From Holothuria scabra (lineage: Eukaryota; Echinodermata; Holothuroidea; Aspidochirotida; Holothuriidae), in contig CM074179.1 in the NCBI GenBank assembly GCA_037179385.1, positions 9,424,001 through 9,488,000 on the forward strand: a stretch of 64,000 bases of DNA, read 5' to 3'. A program made the translations under genes and the position numbers. The notes below the pieces were generated by a model. That model searched no databases. It was not told the DNA's origin and saw nothing but the letters and a program-made list of their open reading frames with translations. This document shows, piece after piece, positions 21,489-33,600 of this stretch. Position 1 is the stretch's first letter. Each line of letters starts with the position of its first letter.

Positions 21489-21841
21489 TATACCATGCTC
21501 CTTGTGACTGTGCTGTCACCGTCAGTCACATTCTCGTGGACTGTTATTGATACGCCTATATTCGCCAGAAATACTACACCGTGCCTCACCTAAAAACTCT
21601 GTTTGAACAAACTGATTCTTCCCTTATCCTTGGTTTTCTCAAGAAAGTAGGCTTCATAGAAATTTCTGATATAATTCCCGCTTTTCTATCCTTTTAGTTG
21701 AAATTCACCCCAAGTTTCCCTCTTTTACTTTTCCTTTTTTGGTTTTACCACAGCATTTACTTTGTTTAACTTGGTGACACTATATGACGCGATCCCGCGT
21801 GGGTGTGTCGTTAAACCTCATCTAACTAACTATACCATGCT
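21489..21841 (+). mobile_element. 5'-truncated LINE 3' end, second family, with 11-bp duplication
   Basis: TATACCATGCT at 21489-21499 and again at 21831-21841 flanks the 331-bp insert 21500-21830. From 21503 it reads CDCAVTVSHILVDC, a stop, then YTVPHLKTLFEQTDSSLIL and GFLKKVGF to about 21670. This looks like the C-terminal tail, after the reverse transcriptase, of an I/Jockey/CR1-like LINE protein (C..C....TV.HIL..C pattern). A T-rich 3'UTR and the tail GGTGACACTATAT...TGTGTCGTTAAAC follow, ending in ACTAAC. It is a short, inactive copy. Confidence 0.82.
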
Positions 21842-24800
21842 ACATGTTTGTTTAGAGCTAATGTGATTCCATGTATACAAACCACCGATCTGCATTGAAC
21901 GGAACTTTAATCAATTTACTAACCTGCCAAAAGCCTGACTCAAGGTTCAGACAGTAACTTCCCGAAAAATAGGTCTCCCACGTCACTGGAAGGATGAAGA
22001 CACGATAAAGCATTTATCTTTTCTGGCAAGACTATTGTTTTCGTCATTTAAATATTTTGTGGAACTTGTCACTTAACAAATCAAATAACCCATCCAAGCC
22101 CAAGATGGCTAAATAAGAACACAATGTTTCATAAATTTAATAAAAATTTTCACACACACAAAAACAAACAAACAAACAAACGAAGAGTACAACACCCAAT
22201 TCGATCGCCCAAGCCGAATCAACAATTCCAGTGCAACTAATTCCTTTTCAATTTACACTTTTCATTTTTGTTTGGTATTAATTTTTCCGGAATTGGTTTC
22301 CCTAAGATTCGAAACTTTATCATTGTTAGTGTTGATCATTGGCTTATCAGGCCATAAAACTGTAGGATTTTGTCAATATCCCGATGGGTTCTCGGGTGAA
22401 CTGTTGTACTTTTATCCCAAAGCACTGAGGTAAACTTTCAACTCGTTTTTATTTTTGCAAACTCTAATCTGCTGATATACCAAAGGTTCACTTAAATATT
22501 TTTTAAAGTGAAAGGTTCTGCCAGTATCTCAAAGTTCTGGTGTAAAATTTTGTCTCGATTCCATTCTAGGAACATCATGTTACAACCCGTAGATGATTAT
22601 TTGGGAGCCAAATCAGGAATTAGAATTCTAGGTGGAAATGGCGTTGTGTGAATCATTTTCTTGGGTTTCCGATGAGTTGCGCACATCATCTGGATTGTCA
22701 CATTTTGCGAACGTTATTTGTACCCCCTGTAAATGGGACAGATGTTATGCACTATACAAGTTCAAGGCACATCTATAAAAATGTCATCAGTTTAATGCCC
22801 CTGTGCACCATTGGTACCCAAATAACTGGAATCTCCCAGATATATGTAAAGTACACACTGCTCCCAAAGTATCCATCCTGATCATTGGAAGGAGATGGTG
22901 GAAGGGTGGAACAAAGTAAATTAAACGAAGATTGAGAAATTGTAGTTGGAGATGTGAGAGCAGTAAAAATTAGCTGAAACAGTTATCCAAACATTACCTC
23001 GAACGTTTCTTGATCGAAGAAGGTGTAGCGATTCGACATTGACGTTTTGAGGCGGGATACAATACACAAACCTTTGAGAAATAAATCACATTGCAACGTC
23101 ATCATCACAACAAAGACCTTTCGAAAATGGAGTAGTAGAAACACTTTTTTGTTCGATATTTTGATGAGTGCGTACACTTTTTACAGCTTACTTAATCGGT
23201 ACTACCGAAAAATAAAGCTTCAATCAAAATACACGTTAAGTGTTCATTATGCATGAACTGAACATCAGTGGCTTAGGAAGCAACATTAAAGGGGGTGGGG
23301 GTGGAACAGTTTATGGTCTATGCACCTCAACGTACTTCTACCAGGTTGACTGGAAGCTACATTTTTATGCTAATTTCTTCGTTTTTGCACCAGGAAGAAC
23401 GATTTTTTGAGGAAAAAATTTGCACATTTTTTTGTGCAGTAACTATTTTTTTAAATTACACTGAGCATGAAAAACGTGGAAATCTTCGTTTTTGTCAGTC
23501 AAGGTACACTATCCATGGTGTGTATGAGAACATTTGAGCACGGTAGGAAAATGATTCCCAGTCTGGAATACGAAGTTTGCCCGAAAGACTATCTAAGCGA
23601 CCACCTTCATTTGGGGCGGAGCTTGCAGAAAATTTTGAAAAATCCGCGACCCCGCAATAGTTTTTTCAGGCTTGTAAGTATTAGCAAAGCAGAGCGGGGT
23701 AGGAGGGAAAACCCTTCAACGTTTCAGGGAAGAGCGACTAGCACTCAATTTTGCCGTTTTTGTTTTAAGTGTGAACCCCACTGGCGACGGAATGGGCGGA
23801 ATTTACGGCGAATGAAACGATCCGAAATTTTTGCCATTTTAAAAGAAATCTACTTTTATATGGAGCTTGTGTTGAGGTTAGAGTTGGGTTCTGGGTTTCT
23901 TTTAAAATTTGGGGGATTACTGAAATCTGAGAATTGTTGCACGACGACTGAAAATCGTTGTTGTTAATAATGTTACGTTACCAAGTAATAATGTTTCAAA
24001 ATTTCCCCGTACTTCGTTGCTCTTTTTACACAATATTTCAAATTAAATGGCTAACATTGGAGAAAATTTGGAATTTTATGAAAGACAATTTATAAAAGTA
24101 TCACTTCAGCTGCCGGTGTCTATTGAATATCTGGTGTCGCTTTTGACAAATACCCGACTTTGTCATTTCCAGAGCTCGGTAAGTTTTCCAAACTGATTTA
24201 TGAGCCGGCACTACTACATTATAAATTTGCCTTTTGAAATAGTTATAGTTAATTACAAATCTCAAGCTCGTGTTGGTGAGAATTCAGAATTTCAGGAAAG
24301 ATTCAAGAGTTGATAAAATCACACTGTAAATGATTGGTGTAACAAAAAGCAAATTTCCGAAACTAAGAGCCAGGGGTCGGTGGCCCCCTGCAGTCCCTAT
24401 TTTCAGCTTTCGTTTGGAATAGAATTTTACTTCAATAAAAATGAACAGAAAATTGGCAAATGAGAAATACGGTACCATCGAATACAAAGTTATAGCTATT
24501 CGTGCGATTTCTACAATCTTTTTTACTTTTTATGAAAATTTTACAGTGACTATGGTAATAATGCTTTTTATATTTGCTAATTAATTACCTTTCGTTTCAT
24601 GTTTCCAACTTCCAAAACCGTCAGATAGTTCGAATCTCGATTAAATTTGTAAAGGATGGAAACATGGTAGGCATACTCGGAAAAGCTAGTTGCAAGGTGT
24701 GCGATACAAACGCTATGGAAGACGAAAAATACGTTGCAGCACCCAAGAGGTAAAATTAGTGACGATCGCGGGATGCGCGAATGAGAAAAACGGGAAGAGC

Positions 24801-25114
24801 ATAAAAACAGGGAGACAAAGATTGTCATTATCATTTCTATTGATTCTATTAAAAATAAAGAAGGGGTCTACTGACTCAGGAAGAGGGAGGGCGGTGGCAT
24901 ATCTCTGTCCCTCTACCATATTCCACTGTCTCTCCCTGTGCCTTTGCCTTACATGTAGTATTTATTGGAATACCAGGAACAGGCAAATGGTAACATATTA
25001 AACTGCAATGAAGCAAGTTACGACAGAGATGGTTTAGTCCTGACAAGGCTCCAATCGAGCACACATACTCCGACCATGCCTGTATAATTAACGGCAATGG
25101 GAGATCACAGTATG
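21842..25114. other. Gene-free stretch
   Basis: No exon is recognised. It contains a copy of the dispersed repeat at 23590-23700 and a CCAGGGG/CCCCCTG palindromic patch near 24370. The open frame at 23467-23967 overlaps the repeat and is not accepted as a gene. Confidence 0.5.
23590..23700 (+). repeat. Dispersed repeat family, copy 2
   Basis: CTATCTAAGCGACCACC, GGGGCGGAGCTTGCAGAAAA and TTTTGAAAAATCCGCGACCC correspond to the copies at 16049 and 60655. Confidence 0.6.
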
Positions 25115-25430
25115 ATACCCTATGACAGTGCTGTCACCATCACTCGTGTTCTCGTTGACTGCTATAAGTAATCCTTTATCCATCAAACATACTACCCTGT
25201 GCAAGACCTGAAAACTTTCTTTAAGCTGACAAATTCATTCGTTATACTGCGCCTTCTCAATTTCCACATAACTCCCGCATCAGCATGATAATTTAATTGA
25301 ATTTATTCCATCCTTTGTCTTTTTCTCTAGGTAGCTGTACCCACAACATTGCCCGTTTTCCTTTCTAGGTGACACCGTTTAGCACGTTCGCGCCGGGGAG
25401 TCAAAAAGGTTCAATCTAACTAACAAAATC
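25115..25430 (+). pseudogene. LINE 3' end, second family (copy 2)
   Basis: The frame GACAGTGCTGTCACCATCAC reads as the same AVT.THVL.DC-type tail as the copy at 21503, followed by an equivalent of VPHLKTLFEQT (VQDLKTFFKLT). The 3' tail GGTGACACCG...AATCTAACTAAC is diverged. No target duplication was found. Confidence 0.7.
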
Positions 25431-25539
25431 ATTATTCGGCTCTTTGGTATATGCTTCACGTAATTATCACTTTGTTTTTAACATTTTCATTGATCAGAGA
25501 GCTTTTTATGATAATCTCTTAGGTAGTGGTGTCGCTTAC

Positions 25540-25748
25540 GTCAACGTTTCCAGGCTTTCACAAGTTTCGCAGTAGAGTAAAATATCTTCCGTTTCTTTTC
25601 CGTTTATTCCAGTGCCACTCGCCTCAATGTGCAACTCTTTTAGGGAATAAAGGTTTGATATAGCTATTCCCAATTTAAGTTGAAGTTCCTTCTTAGTAAT
25701 GTCCACTGCGCTGAAACAGTTTTCTAAACGCAATTGCGCAATGGGAAT
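25540..25748 (-). CDS. LRR-like exon of the Ig-NACHT receptor
   Basis: The 209-nt exon starts after an acceptor (CTCTTTCCAG) in phase 0, the same phase in which the NACHT exon ends, and ends at a GTAAGC donor in phase 2. It reads IPIAQLRLENC, then SNLYSLKELHIEASGTGIN, and ends CESLETLT. The spacing LxxLxLxxC / LxxLxxLxIxxxxxxI fits degenerate NLR-type leucine-rich repeats, which in this family sense ligands or restrain the NACHT domain. The next exon, which should complete the repeat, was not found; a LINE 3' end lies just beyond (25115-25430). Confidence 0.7.
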
Positions 25749-26544
25749 CTGGAAAGAGATAAAAAGTGTTACGAACATGAGACCTTGAAAGAAATAATGT
25801 TAAGTAGGATAAACAGAATTTTAATTTTAACATGTGAAAAAGGAATCAAATCTTCACAGTATATTTAAACTCCCATTCAAAGCAGACATGCATTTCGCGA
25901 GGTATGAGTAATTGAAGTAACTAGATTTGTGTTCCAAAATGCGTTTTAGGGCTTCAAAGGTTATCCAAGTTCCTCACATTGGCATGGAATGCTTTGTTCC
26001 ACTTTGTGTTTTTCGGACTGTTGTGTTCATTTAAAAGTTAATAGGGTTAAGACGTCCTGGGAGGATGCAAAGTGTGTTAACTTCATATGTCACTAGTGAA
26101 TTCCCATTCTGATTATACGGGATTGTTGAGGAGAAAATTGGTTGTTAATTTTACAGAAAATCAAAAGGCTGTCTATAAATGTGACGATATGATGTTATAT
26201 ATGCTTACACTTTAAGTTTACTTTTTTGCTGAAAATATGATACATTTATCTGCTAATATCCTGAGACCCATGCATCGAATTTCAGTGTCAAAATACTCTC
26301 TAACATATCAAAACTTGTCACCTGAAACATCTTTTTCAAGGAATTTTCAAGGGACAAAATCAATAGACTTTAAAATATGCAGAAAACATTTCTCTTTAAG
26401 GAGGTATAAGATGCTTTTCATCATGCTTATAGGAAATTTTTGATGCCATCGCGGCACATAAAATTTGACATTGCGTTCAATATTTATAATTTCAATTCCG
26501 ATGCGGGGAATGTTATCTTAGCCCGTCATATGGTTAAGTGTAAT

Positions 26545-27833
26545 GCTAGATGCAGGGTTGATGATTTTTTTTTTTAAATAAAAAAAATCGGATTTTAATT
26601 ATTTTAATCGGATTTTAATGATTTTAATCAGATTTTTAAATTTCTAAAAGGTATGGCGTCACAAAATTTCCAGAATGCTAATGTGTACTCCATAACTTAC
26701 AACGATGAAGTTTTCAGCTTCCAGGGCTATCATTTGCAAAAGAAAAAAATGTACGGAAAAGTATTGCCCACTGTAGCAGTGTATACACGGAACATATAAC
26801 CCAACCTCCCTGGTTCCTAATGTTATGTGCACATGACCAAAGTACTGTGCCGTATGAAAACGTTGTGCGTACAATGACAGTGATTTTAAATGTAGAAAAT
26901 TTGGAGAAAATAACTACATATTCCCAAAAGAAAATGCTAACTGAACAATACACACCAACAATCCTTGGAAAATAGTAGCAATTGAGTAGGCTATAGGCAT
27001 ACGGTATGTACAGTATGTCGAACTAGGAAGTCGAAACGATTCCTGGTTGAAACCGGGAACCGGTACTCCTTGTTACTAAACTCACTGCACAATGGTTTCA
27101 AAGTAGATGTACTGGCAACTGATTACACTATGTAAAACGTAGTGGCTTATGGAATGAATTGTAACAATGTACAGCGTTCTTTAATTCATTAATCAACCCA
27201 CCTATCAATTCACAATATTTCTAGTACTTCGACGGATCTTATTGGGCATGGTATGGGTCCTGATATCTGGGTTGGTAAAATGTAGAAATAATTGAATCCC
27301 ATGCCTGGATCATAGAGTAAGAATTTCATAAAGCATCCTGTCTTTGAATCACCCCAAAATGAGACCCTACAACAACACTGTGGTACTAAAATATCTGATA
27401 TTTCTAACTTGTGGCCAGGACAGTGGAGATACTGTCCAATATTTACATTTTTATTTGGGGTCCTACTGTCCTCAACCAACTCAATGAAAAAGGCTCATGA
27501 TCACGACAAATTTGGTTGATATTTTTCAATGAAATACTGTAGGCCCACATCTCACTTGAACAGTAATATCCACAGTCTATGGAGTCAATACTGATGCATC
27601 ATTTACTAGGGGTGCACATTGTGTTAAATCACTCTAAACTGTGTTGTTTGTTCAAATTAGTTGCATTCAGTGAATAAACCAAGCAAAAATAACTTTTTCT
27701 GACCATAAATGAAATTTTTCCAATGAAGTGATTTAAATCAATGATTTTTTGGAAAGAATCATTTGAATAAAGTCGCGATTTATGTCAGTGATTTTAATCA
27801 AGGCGATTAAAATCAAACAACCCTGGCTAGATG
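26545..27833. mobile_element. hAT-like non-autonomous DNA transposon with 8-bp duplication
   Basis: Exact 8-bp direct repeats GCTAGATG at 26545-26552 and 27826-27833 flank a 1273-bp element (26553-27825). Its ends are inverted: CAGGGTTGATGATTTT on the left, and CAGGGTTGTTTGATTTT as the reverse complement of the right end. GATTTTAATCG phrases repeat just inside both ends. An 8-bp duplication and CAGGG ends are hallmarks of hAT transposons. No intact transposase is visible, and the open frames inside are short. It lies in the intron between the NACHT and LRR exons. Confidence 0.88.
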
Positions 27834-28136
27834 TACGGGAAAAATATTGAAACATTCTTAAAGTATCAAAATTCAAGGACAAACAAGAAATCAGATTTTA
27901 TTGCCCCTACATTACATAACTTTCTATGGCTTCCTTTAAAAGTGGAGGCTTTTTTACAAAAAAAAAAAAAAAAAAAAGAGTTGGGAAAGGAGTATGCGAA
28001 AGGGTTTGAGGGTTACGGTGTGGAATATTTTTGTTTTCCCTTTGAGACCCAATGAACCTCTCCAGGAAATGATTGGACAAAGCTATTTGAAATGAAGGGC
28101 TGCAAGAAAGAAATACATAATGCAGTGTATACAAAC

Positions 28137-29671
28137 CTGCTTGCTTGACGCGATCTCCAAAAGTTGTATGGTCGACCGTTGCTGCAACTTGGTGTGATCG
28201 TCATGTACCGTTACTGGACTTGAACACATTTCAACGATTTCCGATTTTATATTTTCAAATTCCCCAGTTTTTTCTAAGATACAAAGCGTTTCGAACCTGT
28301 CCCCACCGTATCTGCTTTTGAGATACTGAAATATTTTATCAGCTGTGACTGAACTTAACCCACAAGCAAAGCGAAATACATATTGGTGGTTGATCGGATC
28401 AAGATAATCCAGATTGATTTCGTTATTGTTAGTAACTGATCCTAGGCGACGGTCGAAAGTCACTTCAGTTTTTTCTCCAAACTGGACAAGATAGTGGGCA
28501 GCATACCATTCACGAAACAAGTTGTGATAAAATCTTACGTACGTTTTGTTTTGGACGAGGTCAGAGATGGTTTTACCCGGTTTTTCCTCAAGACGCTGAA
28601 TGCGTTCTTCTACTAACATACCAATGCTTCTGTACTGTTCATAAAATTCTTCTCCAGTTCTACTACAGAGCTGTTTCCGATCCCAAACAATATCTTCATT
28701 TTTCTTAGTTAAACTCTCAAATGCTAGCTTATCTAAGTCACCATGATGTGTTTCAAACAGTTCAATTTTCTTAACATTTTCATCGTTCATTTTGTTTTTC
28801 AGGTGGCTATGGAAACAAGAAACAGAGTGTCTGAAGAAACTCGTCACGGTTTTGAATTTTTGGGGACTTTCGAAGTGATGACAGACGTGAACAAACATTG
28901 CAAAAAATAGTGGAATCTCGCAAAGAGCTGCAAGGAATGGATTTTCTTTCAGACGTTCTTGAATATTATTCACAGTATTGTTGCCGCTCTCTATAAAAAC
29001 TTTATTTATGTAACGTTCTCTAGCCTTTTCATCAAACCCATTGAGTCTTAAAAATTTCGTTATAGGGGCAATTCTTTTTGGTAAACAACCCACCCTAGTC
29101 GTGAGAATAACAGGAAACTGTTGTAACATTTTTCGGTCGATGATATTGTAAATATCAGCGGCTGCATCATCAGTTCCTTCAGGATACTCATCATATCCAT
29201 CTAAAACTATAACACTCGATTTACTAGTTTCCACGATAGTTTGAATGTCCCTTTCCTTAATGTATGAATCGTTTGGCAATAGAAATTGCCTGATTGCCAT
29301 GTAAATTGAATCTATACCACCTAATTGTCTCAACCTCAATAGAATAAATAATTCGGTTTCTCTTCCAGAAGAAATAGGTATCCCGTTACACCAGTCATAC
29401 GCGAGTTGCAGGCTTAAAGTAGACTTGCCAATTCCAGGTTCACCTTCCAAAATATATCTCGTTGACTTTATCTTTTCTTCATTTAAAATGTCCTTATACG
29501 AATCGAGTCGATTCCATTTTCCTCCCATCTTGTTTACTACTCTGATTTCGCCTTCGACAAATATTTCGTTGACGCAATGCAGATTATCAAAAATGTGTGG
29601 AATCGGCCGAATGCTGCTGTAGAGATCTTCGTACTTTCCCTTTAACTGTGATATTAACATCTCCTTCTTGG
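28137..29671 (-). CDS. NACHT ATPase exon of the Ig-NACHT receptor
   Basis: One 1535-nt exon; acceptor TATTGTTTCAG, donor CAG/GTTTGT. Numbering from the internal Met at 29660, a pre-NACHT segment (KGKYEDLYSSIRPIPHIF, ~7-24) is followed by the Walker A box GEPGIGKST (73-81), the Walker B box VIVLDGYDE (150-158), a sensor-1-like VILTTRVG (184-191, with Arg) and NPFLAALCEIPLFF (240-253). The rest (to ~508) fits the winged-helix and superhelical region of NLR proteins. NACHT domains bind and hydrolyse ATP/dNTP and oligomerise on activation. The Walker B sequence DGYDE resembles those of fish and invertebrate NLRs. Entry is in phase 1, so translation does not start at the internal Met. All key residues look intact. 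Confidence 0.95.
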
Positions 29672-30693
29672 CTGAAACAATATAAAATACGAATTTACTT
29701 TCAGAGACATCAATTTCGAAGGCAACAGACCGCGGTTTTTAATATGTTAGGGCTTAATTAGACAACACACGAAACGAAATCTTGAAAAAGCAGTTTTCTC
29801 CGAGGACTCTAATTCACAAAATGATGTGAACAGCACCTGACGAGGGTTCAGTTGTATTGACCTACGTGGTGGGTAACTTCCCCCTATCGATATGAAAGCG
29901 ACGTGAACGCCAGTACCTATTATTGTCACAAAAAGAAGAAAAAATCAAGCAAACGGCTCTCCTACCGATTTTTAGGTGCTCTCTCGATAGTCTCCCTAGG
30001 TTGTTAATGTTTTAATATTTAAAAATGGTATTTGTGTGGTAAATTTTATGTTTATAGACCTAGGCTAAATTTTTCAAGGAAGATGTACAGTAATCAGCCC
30101 AGCCTAAAAATAAAAAAAGAAGACCAACCTAAAAAATGAAAAAAGAAGACTCTCCTGTTTGATGATTTGTTATCACAGGTCACGTGACGGTATTTTTCTC
30201 CTCCATTGCGTAATTTACAAGGAAAAAGTTATTAGAAATACTAAAAAGGAATATGCACTCCTAAACTATCGAAGTTAAGTCGTTCAAAGGGTGAAAGTTA
30301 TCAAGAATAATTCAAAAGAGTGGAAATGTTCTCTTGGTGGAGTGTCAGGGACCACAAGGAAAAAAGAGGGACATCTGCAGGAACTTGTTAAATGGTGAAT
30401 CTTCACTCTTTTTGAAGTGATTTCACTCTTCGTGGATCGAGAAAACACCCCTATTTGAGTCAACTTACATCTTTCACTCCACTAGAGGGTGACTAATTCC
30501 ATTTTTATTTGCATGATAGTGTGTTGAAGTCGTAAAATATTGAACAAAGATAGAAAAAAATTATTGGCGTTAGCTTGTAAATAAGTAAGGAGAGATAGGT
30601 CTTCCCTCTTATTTTTAGACCTGCTTTAAAGTAAATCTGACATGGTTGCACTTTCAGAGCACGTCTTCATAGGTCAATTTCTTTTCAGTGTTA

Positions 30694-31285
30694 GTAAACA
30701 GTTCGGGAGATTAACCGTTCTCGGGTGAAAATGAGAATTCACCCGATTGGGAGAAAATTTGCAGCATGAATATTCATGAGCACTTAGTGTGTACCTCTCC
30801 ACAGTCGTCGCTTTGTTTTATAAATGTGGATATGTTCATATACAAGGTAATTGCTCACCACCACAAACAGAAAACTTTCAAGAACGTACAAATAAACTCA
30901 ATTGCTAGCACGAGTAACTTACATAACTTGCTGCCTAAAAAAATAAACAAATATTGCGGCTGTGTCGAGTCTATAATTTAAGCCTAAGACACAGAACGTG
31001 ACAAAACTACTCGATATCTCAAAATTTGCACGGTAAACTACCAAACATGATCCGGCTTTTTTGTTCCCCTAGCAAAAAAGTTTCTAAATATTCCAAAATT
31101 TCTGTTTCCTAAAACCGATTAAATTTTTCAGGTGTTTCGAACGTTTGTTTCCGTTGAAATTGCCCGGTAGGATCGCAAAGCATCAAGGGAGAAATTTGAA
31201 AATGGCGCCACCCATGACCGTATTTTGCCCCGATCGGGTGAAAAATCATTTTCCCCCGAAAGAGGTTATCTCCCGAACTGGTAAA
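30694..31285. mobile_element. MITE with ~55-bp terminal inverted repeats
   Basis: Direct repeats GTAAA (30694-30698 and 31281-31285) flank a 582-bp element. The left end CAGTTCGGGAGATTAACC, then CTCGGGTGAAAATGAG and CACCCGATTGGG, pairs with the right end (31230-31280), which reads CAGTTCGGGAGATAACC on its complement. No transposase is present. It sits in the intron between the 49-nt linker exon and the NACHT exon. Confidence 0.82.
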
Positions 31286-31677
31286 ACACAAGTGTTTACA
31301 CAAAACGTCTTTTTCATGCGAAAGTGAGAATTGGTTATTATTTCTTGTTTTCATTTTTTCTCAATAATTTGTAAAAAAAAATTTGGGTTAAAGGCTTCAC
31401 TTGACTTCATATGCACAAGCGATAAATCGATAGATTAGTAAGGCACTTCCTTTCCTTATCACTGCCAGGCGTAAATTCCCTGTACCTTCAAAGAATTGTA
31501 ACATGCTAGTTATGGAATTATTTCCGGAGAAATGACAAACTCGTTTGACTCTTTTTCACCAGCTGTTCGAATTTCTGGGAGTGTACGTCAATCGGTAACC
31601 CAATTTGGGCTACATGGAAGAAAAGAAAATGTGCTTTTAAAAGTGAATAACGGCAAAGATGTTTTTAGCTTTCTCAC

Positions 31678-31726
31678 CTTGGAAGTCAATGCTATTTGGA
31701 AGGAGCGGCAACGTGACGTGATCTTT
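31678..31726 (-). CDS. 49-nt cytoplasmic linker exon of the Ig-NACHT receptor
   Basis: Acceptor CTTCACAG (after TTTCTCATA), donor CAAG/GTGAGA. It reads KDHVTLPLLPNSIDFQ plus one base, entering in phase 0 and leaving in phase 1. It is the only candidate found that bridges the phase-0 end of the juxtamembrane exon to the phase-1 start of the NACHT exon; the junction codon with NACHT is GCC (Ala), followed by KKE. It is too short to be recognised by homology, so the call rests on splice sites and phase. Confidence 0.65.
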
Positions 31727-31938
31727 CTGTGAAGTATGAGAAAGTTCATGTTAGAATTCTCCTTAAAGTCTAATCCTCTCACCCGCACAGGAACAATTTT
31801 CCAAACTTACTTAAGCCCCTCCCACTTAAGTACCGGCAATTAGGTTAGACGATTCGGAACTGCTTTGTTCGAGAGTATTAGACTTAAAATGAGAATGAAT
31901 ACTAATTGGATTTTTAGGATATTGGTTAACAAACTTAC

Positions 31939-31982
31939 CTGACCATTGAGACTGGGAGTATGTCGATGACGTCTGCAGAAAG
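31939..31982 (-). CDS. 44-nt basic juxtamembrane exon of the Ig-NACHT receptor
   Basis: Acceptor ATTTTGACAG, donor GGTCAG/GTAAGT. Joined in phase 1 to the transmembrane exon it reads AFCRRHRHTPSLNGQ. The cluster of Arg/His directly after the membrane span is a typical stop-transfer signal and places what follows, including NACHT, in the cytosol. It leaves in phase 0. A longer open frame upstream (to 32061) is not used, because entry in phase 1 at its acceptor meets a TGA at once. Confidence 0.75.
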
Positions 31983-32158
31983 CTGTCAAAATATCAAACG
32001 GTTGAATAACTTTACTTCTGGCGAGAACACTTCCACGTATTAAAGCGTGCATTTCAGTCATCTAGAAGTGTTTAAGTTTACTATTACTTTGCACAGTTTA
32101 TGTCATGGTCACTTAATTTCCTGTACATGTTAGTCATGGTAGTAGTGTTTGTACGTAC

Positions 32159-32254
32159 CTGTTACTATTCCCACAGCTAACAGTATAACGAGAATGAGCG
32201 GAATTACTACTGCAAGTATCAATGCAGCACCCGTTTGAGTTTCTTCGTAGTTGT
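32159..32254 (-). CDS. Transmembrane exon of the Ig-NACHT receptor
   Basis: A 96-nt exon, acceptor TTGTAAACAAG, donor ACAG/GTACGT, phase 1-1. It encodes a short polar stalk (DNYEETQTG), then about 23 hydrophobic residues starting AALILAVVIP and ending AVGIVT. This is a single-pass type I membrane segment between the Ig domains and the basic juxtamembrane exon. Confidence 0.88.
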
Positions 32255-33600
32255 CTTGTTTACAAGGAAATAAAAGAAAACGGACAAAAAATATAAAAAA
32301 AAAATGAAACACAATAAAAAATATTATCTTTCTACATGAAAAATGTCACTTACTCCAAAAATGGCTAAAACAATTCAAACCATGAGTAAGGATTTTCGTT
32401 TTGAATAGATTCCCAGAAAAAACTGGAACAAATGGTTACTGCATTTTGAAAATGTCTTTCAAATTCTTACAGTTATTAGGAGATTTTCCAAAACATAAAT
32501 ACGTTCCACTATCACTATTTGTAAAACATGGTAGAGCAGTAACCCACATGAACCTTGAAATTATTTGCTCTTTCAAACAAACACTTAACACTTGTAATGT
32601 CTGCTAAAGGCAACAGCGTCTCACATACCAAAGGTTTTACGAAGTAGAGGACTGACCAAAACGACAGGCAAGTTTTTCCAGTTTCAACTGGGTTACCATA
32701 AATTCCATTTAATATCATTATGACGTCATTGTGCGTTACTTTTTCTGTTCAAGCAAAAGTTCACCTGAATGCATCTTAAAAAATGACATCTTGCATTCTT
32801 TCCAACATAATTCCAAACGACTGACGCTCGTCAGAGTTTGCAAGGAATGGAAAAAGTGTGGACGATGTCTTCTTTCTTTTTTAGAATTCTCAGGGTTACC
32901 CTGCACTGGGTGTATTATGACACTGTGGTATCTTAAAAGAAATGAATTTTGCAATACTTGTACCGGAGAATACAGGTTGTATGGAAAATTAAAATCTGCT
33001 TTGATATAAATTTCGTCAAGTGCAAATCCCCAAAACGTTATGGATGAAAAGAAACGTTAAAAACGGGTCACCGTGACGGTATCCCTGTAACATGACCACA
33101 CTGATGAGCAATATGCAATGGCAGCTTTACGAAGGGAAAAATGGGGGGGGGGTAATTTTCCCTAGGATTTGGTCTCCCCCCCCCTACAAAAGTCATAAGG
33201 TGTTGGGTTAGCCGAATATTGAATAGTATACTGCTCCAGAGACTTACTTTTTCATCTGGAGATATGCTGAAACCTACGAGCTTTCAGGGACTTTAGGAGC
33301 TTCGCCCTTGAACCACCACCCACAGGAACGGGTGCGTTGGACTATGTTTGGCGCTGCCCCAACCCCCAACATAATCCTTTTTCCTTTGCCCCCCCCCCCC
33401 CACATTTTGACATTCCCGTGCCGCCAGCTGGTTATATGGACCTGTAAGCCTGTGCTTACTGTGGGTACGCGTTTTGAACTCGAAATATATAAGGGTGAAC
33501 AAATTGTCAGTATTTTTTTTTTTTTTTTTTGCTTATGGGGACGTTTTAGACTATGACAATAACCAACGAAGACGAGCTTGTTCTAAATCTTGAAACTTAC
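32255..33600. other. Intron between Ig4 and transmembrane exons
   Basis: No further exon is recognised. It contains homopolymer tracts (G-run near 33147, C-runs near 33175 and 33391, T-run near 33511). Confidence 0.5.

Noticed and set aside
23467..23967. 166-codon plus-strand frame
   Set aside because: It overlaps a dispersed repeat copy, has no domain, and its reading changes character along its length.
27210..27479. 90-codon minus-strand frame with CPGH and CCCRVSFWG, considered as a degenerate Ig exon
   Set aside because: It lies wholly inside the hAT-like element 26553-27825 and lacks good splice borders or Ig core residues in order.
31940..32061. Longer open frame MTEMHALIRG... as the exon after the TM exon
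   Set aside because: Its acceptor, entered in the phase-1 exit of the TM exon, gives a TGA at the second full codon. The internal acceptor at 31983 keeps phase and yields a basic juxtamembrane stretch.
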